Origin: Sisyra terminalis
Taxonomy: Eukaryota > Arthropoda > Insecta > Neuroptera > Sisyridae
NCBI GenBank assembly: GCA_958496175.1
Contig: OY292277.1
Location: 40,621,050-40,685,049, forward strand
DNA: 64,000 nt
Direction of reading: 5' to 3'
The position numbers were made by a program, and so were the translations under genes. Under the pieces are notes generated by a model. That model ran no database searches, was not told the origin of the DNA, and worked only from the letters and a program-made list of their open reading frames with translations. This document shows, in pieces, positions 37,656 through 49,125 of the stretch (positions are counted from its first letter, which is position 1; the number at the start of each line of letters is the position of its first letter).

Positions 37656-38545
37656 GTATAGTAATAAAGAAGTTAAGTAATACGACGTAAATAATTATTT
37701 GTTAATTAATTATTGATAATTTTTCTTAAAGTTGATAATCTATTATTATATTGTTTTTGAATTAAAATAAAAATAAAAAAAAAAACATTTTGAAATACTT
37801 CTAGCTTACAGCACCACCCTGTACAACCCCTTTAAAAATATTTTCTTGTACTTACTCAAGCTGGGCTCTGCATGAACCAAATCCGCAAGCAGAACATGAA
37901 ACAAACAAGAAAATTATATTAGTTTTACGATTAAAACACAACAAAGTAATTTTCACATAAACCAGACTTTTTCATAGTTAAACAAATTTTTCTTAAACAA
38001 GTAAAATAATAAGTGGTCATAAAACTAAGTTTATTATATCTAGAATTTAATATTTTAACAAAAAGTTTCCATTGTTATTTTTTATAATAAATTGATGATA
38101 ACTTTGTTTAGCAGAAAAGTTATTACTTTTAAAGAATAATTCACATTGGATAAATATTTACTATATATTAAAAGAAAGTGTTGAAACTTGAAACATATAT
38201 TTTGAAAGGTTTTTTTATGTGATGTAATTTTGCTTTTGATCATAAGTAGGAATTAAAACATATTTTCAACGAAGAGAAACATGTTAATTGGTACGAAAGG
38301 AGTCGAATTTCAAAGAGGGATTTCCCCAAAGGAAATATTTCATTTTCTCGGAATTTAAGTCATAATTAACTTCGCAATTTGTAAAATAAATCTTTTTAGA
38401 TTTATTCGCTTTTTCACATAAACTCGAGTCAATCGTACAGTTAACAAATTTTTCTAGTGTGTGTTACAAAATGCAATTTATTTCAACCCCTCGATGCGTT
38501 TCTACATCATCCCTTTTAAACTAAAACCGATCTCATTTTCCAGGA

Positions 38546-38575
38546 ATGGCGTTGACGCCATAATGGCGCGCCATT
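38546..38575. promoter_or_regulatory. Two adjacent palindromes with four GCCAT cores
   Basis: ATGGCGTTGACGCCAT (7-bp arms, 2-nt centre) is followed directly by AATGGCGCGCCATT, a perfect 14-bp palindrome. Together they place four ATGGC/GCCAT cores in 30 bp within very AT-rich DNA. GCCAT is the core bound by Pho/YY1 zinc-finger proteins; a regulatory role here is inference. Confidence 0.35.
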
Positions 38576-40257
38576 GATTCAACGGTTCTAAAAATATTTT
38601 GTTTCTCAACTGCAAACTTCATATAACTGTCAGAGTTAACTGACGGAAATTGTGACCATTTTCCCGGAAAACTTATGTGTATCTCAAAATTTTTATTTTT
38701 CACAAAAAATTATGACCAAAAAAACCAAGAAACAAGTGAAAAACGTTGAATCATAAGCCATGAGCTTCGGAGCTTTTTTTCAGCCGGTAATGTAATAAAA
38801 ATTCAAAGTTCAAATTGAATTTATGATGAGATAAATTAAGTGTTTTCAGGCTTGAAATTAAGCGACCTGGTTTCTTTTTTTAGATAATGTGGTAAACAAA
38901 AAAACAAGGATGACTTTTTGAAAAGCGACAAAAGAAATAGGGGTGGAATGAGATTTAAATGTTCCATTAAAATAGTTCACTTTGAATGGTGTAATGTATA
39001 TGTAACTTGTTGAAATGTAATATTCAACTAAATATTTGCTCTACAATTGAGTTACTCTTATCTCTTACCCTTGAATATATTTTATTCATAATGTAAGATT
39101 CAAATCTGCAAAAAGTAGACATATTTAATTTCCGTTTTTGCTGGTTTTCAATTGTCGTACTCCTCATTTTCATCGGCAATATAATAATGAATTCAGATGA
39201 TACATTTAATTTTATCTTACACCGATAAAAATGTTGACGAGCAGATATATAAAGTTAATTGAATTACTAATATTCCGTTGTTCCACGTTGATTTAATTTT
39301 AAATTAAATTTATTTTATGTATAGCAATATTGACTTTTGTATTCACGTTTCGTTTGAGTTGGCTCCATATAAATAAATGATAATTTTTTTGCTCTTTAAA
39401 TTTATTTTCAATGCCAAATATAAAAATTGATGATTTAATCAGTATCAAAAAATTACCCATACAAGGGACTAAAAGCCATTGCTACTGTTAATATTTCAAT
39501 TCAATCGTCCAGAAATCACACATATCAATGAATACCGTAAATTTTCTTACATTGCAATTAAATAATAACATCTTCAAATTCCTTCAAAAAATCTTTTATT
39601 TTTGTTTGGTAAATTTAATTTTCTTTAGTAGTCATACCTTAAAGAAAGCCACATTGAGGAAAACATACCTACCTTTAATACCTATTACCAAACAGGTAAA
39701 GCAATGTTCACAAATAATTTACAACATATTTGACTCTTAATTATTTAATTGCTAATTAAACTTCATCTTAACTTTTACAAAATTAAATTATTTCTTCGTG
39801 AAATTTTCAAACCGAAAACTCAAGATTAAATTTTAAAAGTTGAAACTGAATTTTTGTGATAATTACTAAAGTTACGGTGAAGTCTGTAGAGGGAACGAAT
39901 TTTAACTTTGAGTTGAAGTTACGTTTCCAGGGAGGAATTATACAGAATTATTTTGGAAAATTGTTTAATAACTTGTTTGTATATTTCTCCTGTGAAACAT
40001 TTTCTTTGTTTGTTATTGTTTTCTAGTAAAAGCTAAGTTTCTTTAACAACTGAGTAAATTTTGTCTTATTAAATTTTCACGTTGCAGTTTCTTTCGTATT
40101 TATAGAAAAAGCTTAAAATTTTTCTAGGGAAAAACGAAAAAAGATAATTATTTGCATTCTTGAATCCAAAAGGTTTTGATTTTTTTGAGCTGATTTAATA
40201 AATTGATCAAAAATTCATAACTAATGTTATTGAAATATATAATTCTAAGTCAACTAA

Positions 40258-40618
40258 GGATAGTGGGAAATAACAACTTTTTTTTGGAATATTATTTTAT
40301 TATCGTGCCAACGTTTCGTCAAATAATTCTTGACTTCTTCAGAGAAAAATTAAAACATTAAAATAACATTTGTGTCAAAAACAACAAATTCAATATACAT
40401 ATTAAAATCTAACCCCTACCAATTGTCAATAATATAGATTTTCAACCAAATATTAAAAATTACTCCACAGATATCATAAATCTAAATTCCAATATAACAT
40501 GTATGTTATTTTAATGTTTTAATTTTTCCTTGAAGAAGTCAAGAATTATTTGACGAAACGTTGGCACGAAAATAAAGTAATATTTCACAAATAAGTTGGT
40601 CCTTATTTCTCACTATCC
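40258..40618. mobile_element. Foldback element B with hammerhead-like motif
   Basis: The left end GGATAGTGGGAAATAACAAC and the inverted right end GGATAGTGAGAAATAAGGAC pair. The arms continue through CGTGCCAACGTTTCGTC and the TGACTTCTTC region. On the minus strand, 40313-40342 reads CTGAAGA, stem GTCAA / TTGAC, GAAAC. The plus-strand copy (40528-40559) has TTGAAGA instead of CTGAAGA. No coding capacity. The termini differ completely from element A. Confidence 0.7.
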
Positions 40619-40867
40619 AAAGTTGATTATTGTACTACAAGAACAAAAATATAAGATGGGTAAAATTTTAAGCTTTTATTATACTTCAGTGTTTAAAAAA
40701 ATTTTGAATAAAAATTGGTTTCAGGAATTATTCATATTGATGTTCTTTAAATAGTTGTATTTTATGTGTAGTTGCTATTACTTTCAATGTATGATACTTT
40801 TAATATACGGTATTGTGATTTGAAATTAAAAAATAATAAAACCTTATTTTTTTGTTGTTGTGATTAT

Positions 40868-41018
40868 TTATTGTCATTTTATAACTGCCAAGGGCTTAAG
40901 CGACTCAGGCGTCAATAAAAAACCTTATATCGAAAATTATTAAAAAATTTCTTGAATCGAAACCTAGGTCCTGCTATCTTTGGAGCGTTTACCTTGACCA
41001 CTCAGCCACCACTACTAA
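40868..41018 (-). mobile_element. tRNA-derived SINE, copy 3
   Basis: On the minus strand: GTGGTGGCTGAGTGGTCAAGG (A-box region), AAACGCTCCAAAGATAG, then GGACCTAGGTTTCGATTC (B-box region), then TCGATATAAGG and TCGCTTAAGCCCTTGG with an A-rich end. It shares head, body and tail order with the copies at 8.2, 19.5 and 58.7 kb. Confidence 0.7.
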
Positions 41019-43614
41019 GTTTCCTGGGCTTCCATATTGTCCATATTATTCTTCCATATTATTTCCATTTGTTTTAATACAGCTTAGTTATTCGTTAAGA
41101 TTAAAAATTATGTTTTTAGGTAAAATTTTTATCCAATACTGGCTGAAAGATATATGTTTTATGACATTCCTCGATAGTTTAAATTTCAGGTAATTATTTT
41201 AAAGATAAAGCTTCTACATAAGCCGTTCCCTATAAAAGGGAATGGACGAAATACTATTAATCAAAACACACTGTTGTAAGGCCAAAAAAACTTCAATATT
41301 GTATAAAAACAGATTCCAAAAGTTAGAAAATTGGTTTATAATTAGGTTCTAAAAGTTTTTAGCTCTAAATTTACCACCAAACTTTGTTAGAAAGTTAATT
41401 AATAAACAAATTCTTTGTTTTACATGAGAAGCAATCGAAAAAGAGGATAAACTTTTTATCAAACCTTTGATTAAAAGTAACTCTTGTACTTGAAAAATCT
41501 GACAATTAATAAAGTCTAGAACATTGCAACAAAATGAAAATTTCCCCCTGATTACATCGTTTAAATGAAATTTAAATTTTCCGCGTCTTTTGTGTCGCTT
41601 ATCTTACGTGCTATGATATAATTCTCCAGAAATGTGATTCGTATAGAATATATATAGACTATAAAGACAAGGGCACATGGTTATAATAAAATTTCAGATA
41701 TAAAAGGAAATATCATCAGTGACGTGTGCTCTGTTCCAGATTTTCAAAACTTCATAACACATTATCCTTTTGTTTTCGAACAATTGTCAAACACTATTTC
41801 CATTTCCCATTCCCATCGCTATTTTCCTATATATTATATAGGCATATATATATGGGTGTTGGTACGTCCCATTTTTTTCCTATTCGATTTTCCCTTGCTT
41901 GGAGATTATTAAAACGTGCATTCATTGAATTTTTTACACCTTCATAATTATAAAATTTTCATAAAGGAAATTTCTTGTTTGTAACAATGTTATTTATCCA
42001 ATCTTGTTAAATAATTAAAATACTTTTATCGTTCTTTGTGAACAATAACTAGGGGACATTGTGGTGAAATATTGTTTTTAAATTAATATTCAACATATTT
42101 TGCTTTTTTAAATTACATTTTCGTTGTTGCTTTACATATGATAGAAAGTTTGCGTGTATTGTTCGCATTTTTATAGAACAAAAGCTCTTTTTTTAGTTTT
42201 AAGTAACAGTACGAACGGGGAAAGTAGAGTTATTGTTATTATCACGCCATTTTTAATTATATATCCCTCTATTTATATATTATTTGAAGAATATTTTTAC
42301 AAATTACATAATATGATTAACATAAAATATTATGCGGTTTATATATATCATTAAAAAATAAAACTTGTAAGGTAATGAATGTTGAATCTTTTTTTTTCTT
42401 CGTTTGAATAAAAAATTATATTTGATACAATACTTGACTTAGAAACCAAACTTTCGATATGTAAAATTAAGTTTTCTCTCTGTCTATTAGTTGAGTCGTG
42501 GTTGTATAAATTGAGGTGATACTTATATGCTATCCTTTTTTTTAGAATAAATATTGATATATTATTTTTTAGATTTTGAAATATATTTGGTAACCCTTAG
42601 AAACTTAAAATATCAGAAGCAATAATATTTTTGAGTCAAGTCAAAAATTATCACATTAAGGATATAAAGTAAGTTTCTCTATCTATGCAGCTATCAACGG
42701 AGAATGATTTAGTGACTTAATACATTTTTGTAAATTTTTGTTTTAGACTGGATGTAGCTTCTAAAAATCGAAGTTAGATCAATCGAAAATTTAAACAATT
42801 AGATTGAGGTGAAACGATAGATATTCTAGATCATTCCCCAAAAGATTCTAATACGGGGTAGAAAGAGATAGAAATCATTCGAACGTACTGGAAACTTTCA
42901 GAGAGAGAAAAATAGATATATAAATAAGGCGATCGTCCGTCGCCAAAACAATTATGATTAAGTTATGAATTACAACTAGTTAACAGTTACGACTAGTACA
43001 AGTTACAAACTTCGAAATAAGACTCAACAACCGTTAAAATAAATAAATAAGTGTGTAATAATAAACGCGTGTGTTTTTTATGCCCTGTAAAAATTTTTCT
43101 TTAATAAACCATAATGTAGACGTCAAGATGTTGATAAGATAAAATATAAGGGACTTGATTTATGCTCAAATAATAAAATATCTCATTTCTCCCTCAAAAA
43201 AAATCACCTTAATTTTTGAGAACATCTCGAACAAAATATATAAAAGCTTTACAAAAAAAAATCATGAAAATATGAATCAATTGCCTTGTTAAATTGGAAT
43301 TAAATTTGAAATTTCAAAAAGCCACTTCGTAACGAGGTCGACGTAAAATGTCAACTTGTTACATACATATTCGTTTCAAAAATTTTAATAGGCAGAAAAA
43401 AGTTCATTATATTTTTACTTGAAACATTTTTTGCCCTAATTTTGAATTTATTAATTTGATTTTTACCTAAAAAAATAATTTATTTTGTAATTTTTTTAAC
43501 TTTTAAAATGTTATAACTTTTAAAATAAATTTAAGAATTGACAGAACCTAATATTAAGCTTAAATGATTGTAAGTATTAAAAGACCAAATGATATATCAA
43601 AGAAAAAATATTTC
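41019..43614. other. AT-rich non-coding stretch
   Basis: No gene or bounded repeat recognised. Overlapping ORFs at 41724-41947 come from a (TA)-rich, low-complexity patch. Confidence 0.55.
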
Positions 43615-43885
43615 ATTTTTTTTAAATATTAGAATTTCCTTCTTCGGCTTTTATAGCGTCTTTAAGACGTTTTGGTATTTTAAATCAACATCTTTTTTTA
43701 TATTGCTTTATATTTGATGGCCTCGAGAAAATATCTGAACAAAATTTTACACTCATTTTATTTTTATTATGCAATTTACATCATAAAATCTTGTTTTCAC
43801 AATATCCTGCCGATTTTCCAACGAGTTAATATTTGACGATTTTCCTGGTCCCTGAAAGCATGATATTTTCTTTATCCTTGAAATA
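43615..43885 (-). pseudogene. Tc1-like transposase, C-terminal remnant
   Basis: The minus strand gives YFKDKENIMLS, a frameshift, GPGKSSNINSLENRQDIVKT, then IPKRLKDAIKAEGNSNI and a stop. This is the Tc1 order WF..N.I.VL.WPG.SPDLNPIEN.W...K and the C-terminal (S)MPRR...VI...G....Y. The Glu of LEN corresponds to the third catalytic acid of the DD34E triad; the two aspartates and the DNA-binding half are not present. One clear frameshift and a degraded link between the two blocks make it a pseudogene. Confidence 0.65.
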
Positions 43886-44369
43886 TTTATTTGTAACGTT
43901 CAATACACAGTAAGGAAGGCAATTTTTAAAACAATAGTATTAAATTCAAAATACTATTGGTTATATTGTCTCAACTTTGTTGATACAATATGATACTTTT
44001 TGGATGAAGATTAGATGCAAGCAATTAAAATAGTATCCTGTATATATTTTTATTTTTTGATCCTTTTTTAAACCAATTTAGTGTTTTTTTTTTTAATTAT
44101 CACTTATGTTTAGTGCAATTCTTCAGTACATTTTTAAGACTAACTAAACTTTAAAGAACAGTATTTTCACTCGTAGAGTAATATACAATATCCTTAAGAT
44201 AGCTTTCAGTAGATATAAACTTATCAGTTAAACCTAAATCTTACACATATCATTGTGTTGGTGAAAGTACGTATAGACACTCTGTCTTGTGATTAAAATT
44301 TTATTTGGAAGATAAATGCCTCCATCTTAATAGGAATTCAAACGATACAACGATTATTTCTATCAACCA

Positions 44370-44518
44370 TTGTTCATTAACATCGATGGTTTTACATCGA
44401 TGTTTAAAGCTATTGAGAAAAAAAATCGATATACCGTTTATAAACATCGATGTTTTTAACATAGATGCTTGATTTTTAAAAATATCGATGATATTAAGAG
44501 TAATGTTGTATCCTTACA
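44370..44518 (-). repeat. ATCGAT-rich element, copy 1
   Basis: Within 150 bp there are five ATCGAT palindromes (ACATCGATG, AATCGATA, ATATCGATG and similar). On the minus strand the edge reads GTAAGGATACAACATTA, resembling the edge of the second copy (CTAAGGATGTAAACAATAC). It looks like a MITE family whose body is made of repeated palindromes. Confidence 0.5.
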
Positions 44519-46186
44519 TGTAAAAGTGAAAATACCGATCTTCAATAACATACAAAAAACCTTATAACTTTAATTAAAATATTTAGATGTTAAAGAATAT
44601 AATTAGACGTTTTTTCCAAGATCTTAAAGAAATAAAAAACCATAAAGCATTTGATGCTGTTGCAAGAACTATTTCTGGGTTTCATCTTCCGAAATATTTC
44701 AAATTTGATGAAAAAATAGTTTTTTATGATTATAAACCAACTTTTTTTTTGTAATGCCACTTAAGACATATTAAACGGTTTCCAACGACAGAATAAAAAA
44801 ATGTTATACTTAAAAGGATATCCTTGAAAAAAAATACACAATCAATTAGTACCACGAGTTTCTATAACGTTATAAAGTTGATAAATTTCACAAAATTTTT
44901 CTTTGACACTTACGATTTTTTAAAATCAAAATAACCACTAAGTTTTACAATTTTTTTTCTTGTTCCCAATATTAAACTCTCCCCCTTTCTTCTTTAGTAT
45001 ATAAGGTTAATTATTTTTCGAAGAAGAGTTACTTAATGTTTTTATAGGATTATTAAGGGTCATTTATCATTGAAAGCCTGTGCTTGCTGGTCGATTTTTA
45101 TTTGGAAAGTATTTTTTTAGCTCATTTAAACCACAAATTAGGTTGTGTAAGGTTTCCATTTATTCGTTACCGAAAATATCGTCAACTTCTTTCATACTAT
45201 TCAGCATACGTGGCTTAAAAATCTTTGCCTTAAACTTTAAAACTAAGGTTTATTGGAAATAGCCCTAACTATCAATACTTGACTAAAAGGATTTTTTGAC
45301 AAAAAATTGATTTTTCATTTTTTCTTACGTAATGTTCTGGTCTAATTGTATTCCAGAATCTAGATCCTGGTTACACTCGATAGATTCTATTGTTTTGTAT
45401 TCTTAAGTATTACTTCTCAAAGTTGTATCTTGTAATATTGAAATAATTTCAATTCCGTAAATGTTTCGCATTTTAGTGGAATTTAAAATTTGGATGAATA
45501 CGTTACAATCAGCTGGATTCTTCTTAGTATCATTAAATATGGTAATGGAAATAATTTAGTTACATGCTAAATAAGACTTTATATCAGCTCTAGAAAAATT
45601 CATTAAGAATAAACTAGTAAATTGGAGGATTAAGGTTTGGAAAAATTTGGAGAATTAGTCTAACAACATTCAAAAAAAAAAAATTAAAAACTATTTTTTC
45701 TACACAGATATTGAAACAACATAAAACGTATTTTTTGCCAATGTGTACTCTTTTAAAGGTCTACAAAAGTGATGAGTTAAATATTAAAATTTATTAGTAT
45801 AGCACAAATGTTAGTATAGTATAAATTTTCTCACAACCGATAAAGTATGATACAATGTTTGAACAACTCTCAAAGAAAACTTTTAAAAATTTGTTGCATA
45901 TCATATCATATTTGTATTAATATATCAACAGAACATAAATGCAATATATCCTCTGTAAATTTAATTGGAAAAGAAATGCAAAGTAAAAATTATATCCTTT
46001 TTATCTCGATTCATATCTTATATCACTAGAGTATAATTTCTTTTTTACAAAAGCAAATCTCACCCTATCACACAACCACAACATCGACTATTACAAAGTG
46101 TATTTGAACAAGATTACTCACTCGGTTCCATATTAATAATTAACGTAATAAATTAAAATTAAATGTCATGAAAATATACGTATATC

Positions 46187-46190
<4 letters not shown>
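44519..46190. other. AT-rich non-coding stretch
   Basis: No gene recognised; the small ORFs at 45080-45262 and 45847-46029 have no signature. Confidence 0.55.

Positions 46191-46217
<27 letters not shown>
46191..46217. repeat. (TA)n microsatellite
   Basis: An uninterrupted TA dinucleotide run of about 27 bp, preceded by an imperfect TATATCTATG leader. Confidence 0.9.
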
Positions 46218-46992
46218 TTTAATATTGCCGCAAAACGAATGAATTTTCAACGCAAAGTTTGTTAGTTTGCGTAAAACGATGAACGAGACTTTGAATAAAG
46301 GTATAATATGGGACGCAATAAACTGGTGATGAAAGATAAGTTATCATCGTGTTATTCTGTATAGTGTATATCCAGCCTGATTGTACATGAACTACGGGTA
46401 AGTATATAAAACTACAATTTACATATTAAAAAAATGAGGAAAGACGAAGCACTATACCGGTTTTATTAGAAAAATATAGCAAGAGACAAATTGTTTCATT
46501 TTTACTACATTTTAAATAGTTGAGGTCTTAAAATAAACCGAGAATATGGATGAAGAAGATGGTTTTTCATTTTGGGGACGCAAATATTAATAAAAGATCT
46601 CTTCTTATATTACAAATACATGTAATGAGAAGTTACGTATTCAATTTGAGTTGATTAAGTAAAAAATTCCATAAAGCTAGAAAATTACGGCAACAGTTTA
46701 TGTTTACGGATTCAGAATTGCTGGGAAAAAAGTTGCAATATTGCTTTCATTATTGACATAAGGCTGAAAGTTATATGCTTTTGTACAGTTTTCAGAAAAT
46801 ATTCTGAAAGATTAAGATTTATTCGTTAGAGTCAAAACAAAGAACAACTTTCTTCAAGGCAATAATTGAAATTATTTATCACAAGAACTATAAGGATATA
46901 CGAGGATAAGTGTTCAAAAGTATGGTGAGTAAATTTCGGGGGCTACTTAAATTTGATTTTCAATTCTACCTTTTTATTATTGGAGTATTATT

Positions 46993-47187
46993 GAAGAAAA
47001 CTCCAGGACTAATGGAAAAACAATTTAGAGCTTTTGTTTCACAATAATTCATTTGCCCACACATCATTGTTTGTTCGTTATTTTTTGACTAAGAGCAACA
47101 CTGTTATCACATCTTAACCACCGTATTTATTAAATTAGCTCCCCATAACTGGTTTTTTGTCTCTAAACTTTAAGAGTTCAAAATAAG
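46993..47187 (+). repeat. Direct repeat R2, copy 1
   Basis: GAAGAAAACTCCAGGACTAA, ATGGAAAAACAATTTAGAGC, CATTTGCCCACACATCATTG and, after about 85 extra bases, AACTTTAAGAGTTCAAAATA recur in the same order at 47594-47702. The extra segment in this copy, or its loss from the other, is the main difference. Confidence 0.7.
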
Positions 47188-47441
47188 GTGAAAATAAGGT
47201 GAATACCATTTAAACAACGTTAATGACGATCCTGATTTATTTAAAAGGTTCAAAGCTAATGATTGATCATAGTTATATAATCTTGAACCAAAGCTCAATC
47301 ATCCCAATGGAAATGATCTGGAGACCCAAGTTCCATATTTGGTAAAAAGTTAAGGTTTTGCTCGCTGTTTTCTTCGATAACAATGGCGTGTTGCGTCATT
47401 AGTTTTCTACAAAAGATTTTACGATTTAGAGTTTACGAAAA

Positions 47442-47593
47442 TAGGGAATGCAATCCCGCACTGTTTCCAATCCCGCGGGATTTTTGCTGCATTGACTATG
47501 TAATAGCGAGATCCTGTGGGATCCCGCAGAGCCTAAAACTGAGCTGGATCCCGTTGAATCGCGGGATCTCACTTTGCTGGATTGCAATCTCTA
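47442..47593. mobile_element. GGGATCCCGC-rich MITE (152 bp, hAT-like)
   Basis: The left end TAGGGAATGCAATCCCGC and the inverted right end TAGAGATTGCAATCCAGC form the termini. Inside are repeated ATCCCGC / GCGGGAT units, including the palindromes ATCCCGCGGGAT and GGGATCCC. The flanking 8-mers TACGAAAA and GAAGAAAA agree at 6 of 8. This is by far the most GC-rich patch for kilobases. The 99-codon ORF across it is an artefact of low stop frequency. It abuts direct repeat R2 copy 2. Confidence 0.6.
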
Positions 47594-47702
47594 GAAGAAA
47601 ACTTCTGGATTTATGGAAAAACAATTTAGAGCTTTTGCATCAAAATAACGCATTTGCCCGCACATCATTATTTGTCCCTTAACTTTAAGAGTTCAAAATA
47701 AA
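47594..47702 (+). repeat. Direct repeat R2, copy 2
   Basis: GAAGAAAACTTCTGGATTTA, ATGGAAAAACAATTTAGAGC, GCATTTGCCCGCACATCATT and AACTTTAAGAGTTCAAAATA match copy 1 at 46993-47187 but without its 85-bp middle. It starts exactly at the edge of the GC-rich MITE. Confidence 0.7.
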
Positions 47703-48224
47703 ACAGATTTTTCTCCTGATTGATTTGATTAACTCCATAACTCTGGAAAAGCTCTAGACCCTACAAAAGGCGAAAAATAGATATTGACAAATAAATGATA
47801 AATTTGCCATAAAAATATAATGTTACCTTATTTTTCGAATACACTTCTTATGCCAAAACCGTAATAAATATAAATTCTATAGGATTAGAAGTCTGAGTTG
47901 CACGTTAAGTTAAATAATTTTAAAGATTAGGATAAGATATTTGCTAATTAAATTATCCGGGAATTGTTAGTTTCTTAATTGAACATTGTATAGGAATATT
48001 GCAACATATTTTCCTACCATTTTCCAGTAAACTCAATGAGTTGACAATTCCCGAATCCATTTTCGTATTTCTTTACATGTTCATTTTATTATTTCCTAAA
48101 ATGTAAATATTTGGTTATTTTATATTTTATTGATTTTTTTTTTTCAATTTTGAGTTTTGGTATTTATTTTGAAATTTATTTAAATCTAAATCTTTCATTA
48201 TAATTTATGTATCCATTGGATTGG

Positions 48225-48625
48225 CCCTGAATGACGCCCGGACACAAAACGATCCATATTCTTGTATACGTATTCTAATGTGTATATGAAATTGATTATG
48301 GAAGTGGCTTCGTTAAATTTTCAAAATTTAAATAATCAAAACAAATGAACTTCTTCAAATCTCGCAATTCCATTGGCTAATTGCCTTTTGCATTGAAACG
48401 AGTGTTCTGTTATCAGATATAAGTGCACCGCTTGAAATATTCGACTCGCATATATTAGGAATTGATATCTTTCTTTATTGAACATATATTAAACTTATAA
48501 ATGAATAATGAAGAATATTTTCCTAAAATATTTTTAAATAACTTTTGAAAATACAGCTTCAAATGAATACTTTTATCCCTGAAATTGTATTAATTATTTG
48601 TGGGTAAATTTATGCATATGTTCAA
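48225..48625. repeat. Dispersed repeat family R1, second long copy
   Basis: Same block order as 18441-18850: TGAATGACG, GTATACGTATTC, TATATGAAATTGA, GAAGTGGCTTCG, AATAATCAAAACAAATGAA, AAATCTCGCAATTCCATTGG, TGTTATCAGATA and CCTGAAATT. Both copies are in the same orientation. No coding capacity. Confidence 0.55.
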
Positions 48626-48626
48626 A

Positions 48627-49125
48627 TGAAACAACTTCTATTTTTTATAGATTTCATAATTCTATATAGCTATTTATTTATTTTATAAAAATTACATTTT
48701 TAATTTTAAAAGGATCGGCTTAGTAAATTCTTTGTATAAAAATGTGTACTGTTTTCCCTTCTTGACATCCAGATTCTAAGTATTTTATAAATACATACCT
48801 AAATATCTCTTAAGTATCATTTATATATCTTCTCGGGTCCGATTCATCATCCTTTAAACGGTAACTTCTATTTTTATATAGAATTCATAAAGCTTTAAAG
48901 TTAAACTTCTCTATAAAACGACATTTTTGATTCTTAAATCATGTTAACAGGATCGGCTTTGTAAATTCTTAGTACAAAAATGTTTTTGTGTTTTTCCCTT
49001 CTTATGTTCTTCTTGTGTTCCCTTAGATAGATCTAAAATGTCTTAGTATTTTAAAAGTACATACTTACACATCTCTTAGGTACCGTCAAAATATCTTCCA
49101 GGGACTGATGCACCATGCTTTTAAA
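48627..49125 (+). repeat. Tandem duplication, two units of about 240 bp
   Basis: Two successive units share ACTTCTATTTTT.ATAGA, a TATAAAA..ACATTTTT..TT block, AGGATCGGCTT.GTAAATTCT, TTTTCCCTTCTT, CTTAGTATTTTA.AA.TACATAC, ATCTCTTA.GTA.C and GG.ACTGAT.CA.CATGC-like ends. Unit boundaries lie near 48866. The units immediately follow R1, so the duplication may include the tail of that repeat. Confidence 0.6.

Larger units (their letters stand above)
37171..40257. other. Non-coding stretch with isolated motifs
   Basis: No gene is visible. It holds an A-rich run (37459-37477), a single hammerhead-like motif (37627-37655) and the double palindrome at 38546-38575. The rest is AT-rich without recognisable structure. 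Confidence 0.55.

Noticed and set aside
47383..47682. A 99-codon plus-strand ORF
   Set aside because: It spans the GC-rich MITE, whose lack of AT-rich stop codons leaves a frame open by chance.
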